A stretch of DNA of 64,000 nt from Pyrenula massariospora. Taxonomy: Eukaryota > Ascomycota > Eurotiomycetes > Pyrenulales > Pyrenulaceae. This document shows positions 52,402-62,167 of this stretch, in pieces (the first letter of the stretch is position 1; every line of letters begins with the position of its first letter). The notes beneath the pieces are model-generated. The model was not told where the DNA came from, searched no databases, and was given only the letters and a program-made list of their open reading frames with translations. The DNA lies in NCBI GenBank assembly GCA_021030905.1, contig JAGFMI010000013.1, positions 124,001-188,000 on the forward strand, given 5' to 3'. A program made the translations under genes and the position numbers.

Positions 52402-55400
52402 ATGGCTCTCGATCCTCCTTCCCTTGCTCCCGACGAGCAGGTTCGACGGCACAGTCCGAGCAGAAATGCTAGCATTACAGAGGCTTCTCTCGACCTACGA
52501 ATACCTTACGCTTCGTCCATTAGCATCGACCCGGTTGCTCTCATAACAACAGAATGTATTGGCATTACATCTGCCATGCGCAAAAGCTCTAGATGGGCTC
52601 AATCGTCAGTGTCGGCCATTCTTGGTGGGGGAATGGCCAGCAGATACTATGAGCGTGGAATACCAGGGCCTGCACGGTCCGATAGGCCCATGAGTTCTTT
52701 AGGAAAGACTACAAGAGGCACAAACGCTGATGGCGCACCAAGTGGCGAGAGTCAGACCTTGGCAGGCCGCTGGGGCCTTCGCGGAAAGAAGGGCAAAAGC
52801 GTGCAAGACAATCCTCTTATGACAGCGTTTGCTCGTCTGCGCAGTGATCTAGCTGGTGTAAAAGATATAAGCAGATTCGATGCTCCGGCACTTCTACATC
52901 CTTTTCTACAGGTCATCCGCTCTTCGTCGACATCTGCCCCGATTACTTCCCTTGCTGTGGTCGCCATTACGAAGTTCTTCTCGTACGACATTCTCAGCAT
53001 CAGATCCCCCAGGATATCGCTGGGAATGCAATTACTGTCTGCGGCAATCACTCACTGTCGCTTTGAGGCCAGTGATTCTGCTGCCGACGAGATCGTTCTT
53101 CTCCGGATCCTTAAGCTCATGGAGGGAATGCTTTCGCGACCCGAGGGACGACTGCTGGGAGATGAGAGTGTCTGTGAAATGATGGAGACTGGGCTGAGCA
53201 TGTGCTGTCAAGCAAGGCTCTCAGAAGTTCTGCGCCGATCTGCCGAGATAGCTATGGCGAATATGTGTCAAGTCATTTTCGAGAGGTTAAAGCGGCTACC
53301 TGTGGACTCAGATCCGGACGTCGCTGTTTATATTCCTTTATCAGCTGGTCCAGATGTCTCCGAAGTAAAAATGGACCCGTCTGTTGACGGGACCACTGTT
53401 GCTTCGAGACGTTCGACTGAGCTTGGGGCGGATGCCGCTTCAGAACCTAATTCAGAGGAGAATCCAGAAACAAATTCCAACGGAAGCCAAGAAGCTCCTC
53501 CTCTTGCAGGTGCCACGGTTGTCCCGAAGGCGGAAGCGATTGAGGAGGCGACTCCCTACGGTCTTCCTTCAACTCGAGAGTTGTTCAGAGTTCTGATCGA
53601 CCTTCTAGACCCCCACAACAAGCAACATACTGATACTATGCGAATTATGGCGCTCCGAATAATAGACGTGGCATTAGAAGTTGCTGGACCTGCAATAGCA
53701 AATCATGCCAGTCTGGCTCACTATGCACAAGATGATCTCTGCCGCCATGTCTTTCAGCTTGTACGATCCGAAAATGCGCCGTTATTGAACGAATCCTTAA
53801 GAGTGGCCGGCACTCTACTAGCAACTTGTCGGAAAGTGCTCAAATTGCAACAAGAGTTATATCTGTCATACCTTGTCGCCTGCTTACACCCTAGGATACC
53901 AATCCCTCCAGAGCCCAACATTGATCCATCACTCTACGAAGGCGTCCCGCAAGCTCCAAAACTCGTACGCCCTCCACAGTCCGGATCTGCTAGCGGGCGG
54001 TCGACCCCTGTCCCCGTGAAAGATCGTCAAAATCTAGGTATGGAAGGAGGGTCTAGGAAGCCGGAGACGCGAGAAGCCATGGTCGAGAATATAGGCACCT
54101 TAGTGCGGATCCCTAGTTTCATGGCGGAGCTATTCATTAACTATGATTGCGATGTCAATCGGGCAGACCTCTGTGAAGACATGGTTGGCTTGTTGTCCAG
54201 GAACGCTTTTCCAGATTCAGCAACGTGGAGTACCACTAACGTTCCTCCTTTGTGCCTTGATTCCCTTCTTGGTTTCGTTCAGCACATGGCACAGCGCCTT
54301 GATATTCCAGGTACAGCTGGTGGTGGCCCAGAAGTGGAAAGGTTACGAGAGCAACGATCTCTCAAGAAAATCATCATCAGAGGAGCTGCAAGATTCAACG
54401 AAGATCCTAAGGGTGGGATTGCGTTCCTAGCATCTAAGGGCATCATCAAAGATCCTGAAAGCCCTATCCTAGTCGCGCAATTTCTCAAAGGTACAAGCCG
54501 GATTTCCAAGTCCGTCTTGGGAGACTTCCTTTCCAAAAAGAGAAACGACAAGATATTAACAGCTTTCATCGATCTTTTCAATTTTGACAATAAGAGGATT
54601 GACGAAGCTTTACGTGAGATGCTCGGGACCTTCCGGCTTCCTGGCGAATCAGCCCTGATCGAGAGGATTGTTACAATTTTTACAGAAAAGTATTGCGCGA
54701 GTTCTGTCCCTGAGGGTATAGCAGACAAGGATGCTGCTTTCGTTCTAACGTATGCTATCATTATGCTAAATACAGATCTTTATAATCCTAATGTCAAGGG
54801 TCAAAAACGCATGACGGTTGTGGACTTTTCGAAGAATCTTCGAGGTGTCAACGCAGGCCAGGACTTTGCGCCAGAATATTTGCAGGCGGTTTATGACTCG
54901 ATCAAATCCAACGAAATCATCCTTCCGGAAGAGCATGACAATAAGCATGCCTTCGATCATGCCTGGAAGGAACTCCTGATGAAGACAGAAGCAAAAGGAG
55001 AGTTGAATTTGTGCGATGACAACTCTTTTGACGCTGAGATGTTCAGTGCAACCTGGAGGCCAATTGTCGCTACTCTGAGCTATGTCTTTGTGTCTGCGTC
55101 TGATGATGCTGTATTCTCTCGAGTCATTACTGGCTTTGACCAATGTGCCCAGATTGCGGCAAGATACGGTATTGTTGAAGCTTTTGATCGGGTAGTGTAT
55201 TGTTTGAGTTCAGTGAGTAATCTGGCTTCTGAAACACCAGCAAGCACGTCTCTCAATACAGAGGTGCAAGCTGGGAATAAGAGCGTCATGGTCAGCGAAT
55301 TAGCCGTAAAGTTTGGCCGTGATTTCAGGGCTCAGCTTGCTATGGTGGTCTTGTTCCGTGTTCTTTCAGAGCACGAGAGAACGGTTTATACCAGCTGGTT

Positions 55401-57401
55401 ACATGTCATCCGTATCTTGGTCAACCTCTTTACCAATTCTTTGATACCGTCGTTTCCTGGGGTTTTTGGAGAAGACCTGCCTCCAATACCTGTGAAACCA
55501 CCATCTCAAGTCATCGACCGTGATGGCCGTGCTGGCGACGGCTTATTCTCCGCTTTTACTTCATATCTCTCCAGCTATGCTGCTGACGACCCGCCGGAAC
55601 CCTCAGATGAAGAGCTCGAGAATACGCTGTGTACTGTGGATTGTGTCAAAGCATGTAACATTGACGTCGTCATGGCTAACATTATGTGCGTCCTCTTTCC
55701 TTTTGTCTGATTTACTGCTGAATCCTGTTCTAGGAAATTACCTGTCGCTTCGATCAGAAACTTCGTCACGACTCTCCTGTCTTTGCTGCCCGAAGATGGC
55801 GGCCCAATTGTTGTCGTGAAAGCCGAAAGAACTGCTGCTGCAAGCCCTCGCGTGAATGGCCACAAAAACAATCGTCTTACACCTAAATACGCCCCTAGCA
55901 CGGTCTACATGCTTGAAGTTGCCACTATCCTAACTTTACGAGGCGCTGCGACAGTTGGCGCTGTAGGGGAAAACCTCAACGCTGCGTTGCAAGGCGTCGT
56001 ACGTAATGGTCGAGACATGCACCCATTCGTTGTTTCGCGCGCAATTTACTACCTCCTAAGCCTCCTAAAGGCAGGCTTTGTGAGTCTATTGTCCTTGACG
56101 ACAATAGTCAAATGCTAACCTTAAACAGAAAGAAGATTTCATGCGAACTCCCGTGGTGCTCCATGCTATATCTAGCCTCGACTCAGACGTTGCTGAGCAA
56201 TGCGCTCCCTCCATCGCTGCTGGATTGGCACAGTGTATCGAAACAGATGGCCCGCTAGGTATTGAGGTTACCACCTCTCCAGACTTTTGGTCGATACTTG
56301 AAAGACTCCAAGAACATCAGGAGATAGCAGGGAAATGTTTTCGAATCCTCACAAGCATCACGATGTCGCCATCTCCAACCGTCACCGCGGATAACTATGA
56401 GTCTGCGATCAACCTAGCCAATAACTTTGCGACAGCTGGTAGCATCGGCTCTCTCCAGGAACAGCAACGGGACCTCGCGGCTCGACGGGGCAAGCGGCCG
56501 CCTCCTACCAAACCACAGTCAGTCCAGACTTTGTCATTTTGTAATGTCAGAAAGCTAATAATACATACCACACAGAGAAAACCCGGTTGTCGCCCGCGGC
56601 GTCCGCGCCATCACCATAATCCACCACCTCACGACCCGCATCCCTTCCTTCATCTCCCAATCCCACCTCGAACACCCGGAAGCCTGGGCCGCGTACTGGT
56701 CGCCCATCTTCCGCGCCCTCTCCACCCAATGCCTGAACCCCTGCCGCGAGATCCGCCACCAGGCCCTGTCGGCGCTGCAGCGCTCCCTCCTCAGCCCCGA
56801 CCTCGTCGCCTCCCCCGACCACGACCACGACGAGTGGATCGCCATCTTCAAGGAGGTCCTCTTCCCCCTGATCGGCCGCCTGCTGAAGCCGGAGAGCTAC
56901 CAGCTCGACCCGGTCGGCATGGCCGAGACGCGCGTGCAGGCCGGCACGCTGCTGTGCAAGGTCTTTTTGCACTATCTCGTTTTGCTGAGTGAGTGGGAGG
57001 GGATGCTGGATCTGTGGCTGAGGATTCTGGATCTGCTGGATCGCATGATGAATAGTGGGCAGGGGGATGCGCTGGAGGAGGCGGTGCCGGAGAGCTTGAA
57101 GAATATCTTGCTGGTGATGAAGGATGGGGGGTATCTGGGGGGGAAGAGGGCGGGCGGGGAGGAGGAGGTGAGGTTGTGGGTGGAGACGAAGAGGAGGTTG
57201 GAGAGGTTTTTGCCGAGGTTGGTGGAGGAGGTGTTTCCTCCTGAGCGGGAGGATAGTGCGGGGACGGGGAGAGGGGGGGAGGGTCAGAAGAATAACACCA
57301 CCGCCGCCGCCGCCGCTGCTGCCGCCGGTGAAGTAGCCACCGGGGCAATGGAGGAGAATCAGAAACCGGACGATGGAGGGCGGGAGCAGGGTGCATCCTG
57401 A
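52402..57401 (+). CDS. GEA/GBF1-type Arf guanine nucleotide exchange factor
   Basis: Exons 52402-55685, 55734-56079, 56129-56517 and 56576-57401 (introns 48, 49 and 58 nt) give 1614 residues. Gea1/2 and GBF1 activate Arf at the early Golgi for COPI coats. Seen: N-terminal DCB/HUS helices (residues about 1-640, including FDAPALLHPFLQVIRSSSTS); a Sec7 domain at about 690-890 with the catalytic glutamate in FRLPGESALIERI (near residue 749) and YAIIMLNTDLYNPNVKGQKR; and HDS regions after it. Met in IIML, linked to brefeldin A response in this family, is conserved. The first ATG in frame is 52402. From about 56580 the sense strand becomes C-rich, then strongly G-rich from about 56990, encoding a Gly/Glu-rich end with a run of nine alanines. 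Confidence 0.93.
57126..57159 (+). other. Sense-strand G-quadruplex motif in GEA coding end
   Basis: G runs of 6, 7, 3, 3 and 4 bases with loops of 5, 4, 1 and 1 bases. It encodes part of a Gly-rich segment 242 bases before the stop. Confidence 0.7.
57260..57283 (+). other. Second sense-strand G-quadruplex motif in GEA coding end
   Basis: G runs of 4, 4, 7 and 3 bases with loops of 2, 3 and 1 bases, 118 bases before the stop. Confidence 0.7.
57299..57330 (+). repeat. GCC/GCT triplet repeat (poly-alanine) in GEA
   Basis: Nine consecutive alanine codons in the last exon, next to the second G-quadruplex motif; length may vary between strains. Confidence 0.8.
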
Positions 57402-58004
57402 TTTGACGACAAAAGTACAGCGCAAAGCGTGTCGGTATAGGGGATGGGGTTTTCTGTATCTATATTGCCGTCGTTGGACAGTTGTTTTCTGACGGCGTAG
57501 TTCGTCGCGTTCTCGTTCAGCGTGTACACAGCATGATAGCGTCGACATGCTTAGAGCGTATACTATGAACATATTCTCCCAGCCAGTGATCGGGCATCTC
57601 GACTTAAGTTAGTGCTGTGCCATGGGGGATGTTTTGCGTCTAGCTAATATCGCAGAGCGAGGGTAATTCGCGCCAACGGCGTTTCATATCTACTCATACT
57701 TTAGAGCAAAGAAGTTCCACATCAAGTCTTTTTTTGTCGTGCCATTCACAATTGCTGCCAACTACATCGCCACCTGCCTCAAGGTACGTACATGTGTGAT
57801 ATCGTCAGATCCTTTTTTATCTTTTGATGCCACCAAAGAAAAAATATCATTGCCTGTACCGTGCCCTGCGCCGCCACGCTATGCATATCAAATCCCCTGG
57901 TATCCCTAAGTTAGACAGATAGATAGAAAGTCCCAAACCCGCCAGCTACATCCTAGCGAAAAAAAGAAGCCGCATCATCAACCTCCGCAAAACCTAGCCG
58001 ACCC
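57402..58004. other. Convergent intergenic region GEA / SYF1
   Basis: 603 bp between the stop codons of GEA (+) and SYF1 (-), expected to hold both 3' UTRs. No gene seen. Confidence 0.55.
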
Positions 58005-60614
58005 TCAACCCTCATCATCAACATCAACATCAATCGCATCCGGGTTCGCCGGCGCGTGCGCCTGTCCCTGCGGCGGCGGCCGATTGCCCCCCTCGGGCCC
58101 CGTGCTCGCGGCAACGAACCCCACGGGCGCCCTCGCCTGTCTCTCCAGCGCGGCCATGGCGTCTGCGTTCGCGTCTGCGTCTCCATCGTGCGTGCCGTTC
58201 GTCTCGGGCAAGGGTTGGCCTTTACTCCGTGCGATCGCTTGGGAGGCGATGAAGTTTACGTCGGTGCTGTGCAGCTGATTAGCAGGTTTGTCTTCACAAT
58301 TAGAAAGGAGAAGGTGGTAGAGAGCATACTTGAATTGCGCCTGCACGCTCCTCTTAATCCGCAGCATCTCCTTGAACGTGTCCTCATTCCCATGCTGTAC
58401 CTCAAACGCCTCCCACTTGCTCCAGAAGGTCGAGTTTGTACGCGGGTCGCAGAATTGGCTCGCGTGGCCGTAGATCGCTCTGGCGCGGTCGATCTCGCCG
58501 AGCCGCCTTTCCATCTCCGCGAATTTCAGGCACATCTCTGCGGCTTCCTTGTCCGGAAGGGCAGCAATCGCCCGCTCGTATATGGGTCGAGAGGATGTGA
58601 GGCCGAAATTGGAGGCAGATTTTGTGATGTAGAAGTCGAAGATATCCTTGCGATCGCTGTCAGCTACGGCGCGGGTAGCGCGTTCATAGATGCGCATGGC
58701 GTGACGGGCAAGGCCGCGCTCTTCTTCAAGGTTGCCGTACATGAGGTAGAGTGTTTTGGCAAATTGAGGAGGGCAACCCTCGACGGCTTGCTCAAACAGG
58801 TCTCGCAGGCGCTCCATGTTAAGTTTCCTGTCCACGGCTTTAGTGAGGTAGAGATTCCAAAGTTCAAAGGCAACAGGGTAGGTGAAGAGGTCGAGACCAC
58901 GCTCGTAGATTTTGAAGGATTCTTCAAAGTAATGGTTCTCTTCAAGGAGGTTGGCGTAATTGACAACAGTTTGAGGGGTGGCGATGCGAAGCTCAAAAAT
59001 GCGATCATACACAGCACGTGTCTCATCAAGACTACCGACTGACTCGATCAGGTCAACATAAAAGGACCAAAGCTTCCAAGATTTGTGAACACGTTGTTGA
59101 GGAGATAGTGTTTCGTCGAAATAGTCGACAATGCTGCGTTTGGGGGCTTGGGTGGCCTTTGCCATGATGGCAACCGCTTGGTCGAAATTATCATTTCGAA
59201 GCTCCATTTCAGCCCATTCACACCAGGTTTCGGCAAGCTCAGCCACGGTTTTAAAGGGGACCTTGACGGCTTTATCCATGATTATCCGAGCGTTGGACAT
59301 ATCACCTCCTTTCTCGTAGAATTTTGCGTAGTTGACCCAGAGCTCATGAAACTTGCCAACCGCCTTCTTAGGTTGTATGGCGGCTATTGCGTCAGTGTAG
59401 GTCTGCACAATTTCAACAGCATTATCGCCCCAAAGCGCGACTCGCTTCTCCCACTCCACGACATTGTTCGGATTCTGTCTTAAGAGCACATCATTGACGA
59501 GGAATGGTCTTCGGTCCATCAGATGCTCAAAGCGCATCATTCGCAGGTCGAGATCAAAATCAGACTTCTCATCTACCTTTCCCTTTGTAGATCGAGCAGC
59601 AGCTTGATCCATCAGCGTTCCGATGATTGATTCCTCAAATTCCACATAGGAATCAAATATCATGGTGAAGTCCCGGACAGTCATTACTGTGGTAATGCCC
59701 TCTTCGAAGACATCCCGAGCTCTTTCAAAATCCCCTCTTGCAATCCAGTATGTAGCGAGCCCTGTCCAGAGCTTCCCTCTTTGGTCCGGAAACCGATCAA
59801 TGCCACTTCGAATAATTTGATCCACGTCCACAGGTGCGGCACCATTAGCACTGAAATCCTTAGCTTTATTGACGAGAAGCTCGACCATTTCGCTCCACAG
59901 CTGGAAATGGCTTTTCGCATTCTTTGACTTAAACTTTGGATTGTCTAGGATTTCGACGTAGCGTTTGACTGCCTCGGTATAGTGCCCATTGTCGATGAGA
60001 AGTTCGATGAAGTCTTCCATATCCTCAGACTTCACCTGCATATATCGCGTCCATATCTTGACCGCTGTATCCCCCCCCGCAGAAACTGCAAAGGCGCGGT
60101 ACAGCTTCCATATTCGGTTATGCTGCGTAACGGGTAGTGCCCTGAGTGCCCGATCAAAAGTTTGGCGAGTCTGGGTAATGATTGGCTGACGAAGCAAGAA
60201 CGAGAGGTACATCTCCCATATGACCGGCATCTTATTTAACAGGATCAATGCCCGCTCAAACAGCGCATTGACCTTCTTGAACTCTGCCCTATGCGCCACG
60301 GGATGTTTCTTCAGAAGGTGCTTTGTCCTGAGATCCAGATACATCTTCCAAATCTTGTACGATCGTGGCAGCTGGATGCAGGCGCGCTCCTGGACGAAGG
60401 CTTGCTCGAGGAGGGTGCCATGCCGCCGTTTGAACTCAATGTAAGCGAGCCACGGCCGAATGTCTCCGGGATTTCGTAGAAGGTCCTGTTCGTAGATCGC
60501 ATCTTCACTACTTATCAAATAGAGTTCCGGTCGTCGAGCAGTGTCTTTCTCCATTGTAGTGTCCGCCGTAACGGTTGAGGAGGGCGGCGCCTTTTTCAGA
60601 CGCGTACCGGGCAT
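58005..60614 (-). CDS. SYF1: Pre-mRNA splicing factor SYF1 (XAB2)
   Basis: Exons 60614-58330 and 58266-58005 give 848 residues, near the yeast length. Syf1 is a HAT-repeat scaffold of the Prp19-associated complex in the active spliceosome. Seen: NPGDIRPWLAYIEFKRRHGT at the start of the HAT array, then a chain of HAT repeats with the W...A..E pattern through about residue 770 (KIWKMYLDLRTKHLLKKHPV; LWNLYLTKAVDRKLNMERLR; WSKWEAFEVQHGNEDTFKEM), then the conserved end VQAQFNTDVNFIASQAIARS, and a low-complexity tail ending DVDVDDEG. The VQAQFNTDVNF motif appears only when a 63-nt stop-free intron (58329-58267) is removed; left in, it adds 21 unrelated residues. Start ATG is 320 bp from the VMA8 start on the other strand. 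Confidence 0.93.
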   Translation of the reverse strand: MPGTRLKKAPPSSTVTADTTMEKDTARRPELYLISSEDAIYEQDLLRNPGDIRPWLAYIEFKRRHGTLLEQAFVQERACIQLPRSYKIWKMYLDLRTKHLLKKHPVAHRAEFKKVNALFERALILLNKMPVIWEMYLSFLLRQPIITQTRQTFDRALRALPVTQHNRIWKLYRAFAVSAGGDTAVKIWTRYMQVKSEDMEDFIELLIDNGHYTEAVKRYVEILDNPKFKSKNAKSHFQLWSEMVELLVNKAKDFSANGAAPVDVDQIIRSGIDRFPDQRGKLWTGLATYWIARGDFERARDVFEEGITTVMTVRDFTMIFDSYVEFEESIIGTLMDQAAARSTKGKVDEKSDFDLDLRMMRFEHLMDRRPFLVNDVLLRQNPNNVVEWEKRVALWGDNAVEIVQTYTDAIAAIQPKKAVGKFHELWVNYAKFYEKGGDMSNARIIMDKAVKVPFKTVAELAETWCEWAEMELRNDNFDQAVAIMAKATQAPKRSIVDYFDETLSPQQRVHKSWKLWSFYVDLIESVGSLDETRAVYDRIFELRIATPQTVVNYANLLEENHYFEESFKIYERGLDLFTYPVAFELWNLYLTKAVDRKLNMERLRDLFEQAVEGCPPQFAKTLYLMYGNLEEERGLARHAMRIYERATRAVADSDRKDIFDFYITKSASNFGLTSSRPIYERAIAALPDKEAAEMCLKFAEMERRLGEIDRARAIYGHASQFCDPRTNSTFWSKWEAFEVQHGNEDTFKEMLRIKRSVQAQFKYALYHLLLSNCEDKPANQLHSTDVNFIASQAIARSKGQPLPETNGTHDGDADANADAMAALERQARAPVGFVAASTGPEGGNRPPPQGQAHAPANPDAIDVDVDDEG

Positions 60615-60933
60615 ATTAGGGCGCTGACGGAGGAAGACGAAACCAGGGTGACTAAATCATTTCGAGCAGTGATAACGGCATAGAATCCTCAACAAGCTCA
60701 CAGCTTGATAACAGGCTTCTCCGGACGTCGGCGGCGAGTAGACAGACACAGCTCTGTTTATGGCAGATGGAGGGTCCAAATTTTAGCGCGGAGTTGGCCG
60801 CTGCGGAGCGGAGGTGGGAAGCTGTCCTTGAGCATTGACATCAGCTGCTAGCTGAAGCTTCGAGCTGTCATTTGCCAACGATAGCACCCTCACACCTTCA
60901 AGTTGAACAGAAAACCGTACACCTGAACTCACA
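60615..60933. promoter_or_regulatory. Divergent promoter region, SYF1 / VMA8
   Basis: 319 bp between divergent start codons of two housekeeping genes. A shared promoter is likely from spacing; no specific site assigned. Confidence 0.5.
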
Positions 60934-62021
60934 ATGTCTGGGGGCGCAGGGGTAGGTGTTTCCTGTCTTCGCCGCTTATAGCTACTGACGCCTCTCGCAA
61001 TGGGTAGAGGGAACCTGTTTTTCCAACTCGCCAGTCCCTAGGGTTGATGAAAGGGAAGCTTAAGGGAGCTGAGACCGGGCACAGCTTACTGAAGAGAAAG
61101 AGCGAAGCTCTTACAAAGTAAGTCTTTTAGATCCACCACAGCGGGCTGGACGGCTAACATATACCAGGCGATTTCGAGGTAGAGGCTGAGTGTTCCCTCT
61201 GTCCAATCTCGATCTAACGACCCGTCTCTAGAGATTACAAAACGAATCGATGATGCTAAAAGGAAGATGGGACGTGTCATGCAGATTGCAGCATTCTCTC
61301 TAGCTGAAGTTACTTATGCCGCGGGCAGCGACATTGGTTACCAGGTACAAGAAGCAGCCAAAAGCGCACGTTTCCGCGTCAGGACTCGGCAAGAAAACGT
61401 TTCCGGCGTCTTCTTACCACAATTCGAGATCTGGCAACTGGAAGGGAATAGCGATTTCGGTTTGACCGGGCTGGGCAAGGGGGGTCAGCAGGTCCAGCGC
61501 TGTAGAGAGACATATGCCCGGGCAGTAGAGACACTGGTAAGAAGAATATTGGGTGTGCTGTTGACAAGCTGGCTGAATTGGATCAAAGGTCGAGCTCGCG
61601 TCCTTACAAACAGCGTTTGTCATTCTAGACGAGGTTATCAAAGTGGTCAATCGAAGAGGTAAGGCCACCAGAGACCTAGAAAGTCAACGGGGCGCTCATG
61701 ACTTCTGCAGTAAATGCTATCGAACACGTCATTATTCCTCGAACAGAGAACACCATCAAATGTAAGTAACGTGTCTTCCATTACCGACTATCAGCGCCCT
61801 CTACTGACAGCCACACTCAAGATATCAATGCCGAACTTGACGAGATGGACCGAGAGGAGTTTTACCGGCTTAAGAAGGTCAAGGGTCTGAAGGAGAAAGA
61901 AAAGGCTGCTGCGGAGGCGAGTGAAGCAGACAAGAAGCGTAAAGTCAAGAAACAGAACGATGAGACTGACGGTCCATCTGACCTGTTAGGAAACCCAGAA
62001 GACGAGGACGTTATTTTCTAG
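60934..62021 (+). CDS. VMA8: V-type ATPase subunit D (VMA8)
   Basis: Seven exons: 60934-60951, 61008-61117, 61168-61178, 61232-61536, 61589-61658, 61711-61761 and 61822-62021, giving 254 residues (yeast 256). Subunit D is the central rotor stalk of the V1 sector that acidifies the vacuole. Seen: MSGGAGREPVFPTRQSLGLM, then KGKLKGAETGHSLLKRKSEA, LTKRFREITKRIDDAKRKMG, VSGVFLPQFEIWQ, DFGLTGLGKGGQQVQRCRET and the end VNAIEHVIIPRTENTIKYIN, EELDREEFYRLKKV-like (ELDEMDREEFYRLKKVKG here). The continuous family match fixes every splice site, including an 11-nt internal exon (61168-61178) coding only part of KRFRE. Introns are 50-60 nt. This is the most intron-dense gene in the window relative to length. 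Confidence 0.96.
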
Positions 62022-62167
62022 TCAATGAGCCTTTTAGTGGTTGGCAAGCTTGTACTCTTTGAAGTCGACTTCATACCCAGTCAACCTTGCTTCATGGCTG
62101 TTGCACTTGTCCATTTGATGTAATGAAGTGTAGATCAGCGTTGTTTAATGCTTCTGGAACTTTGCCT

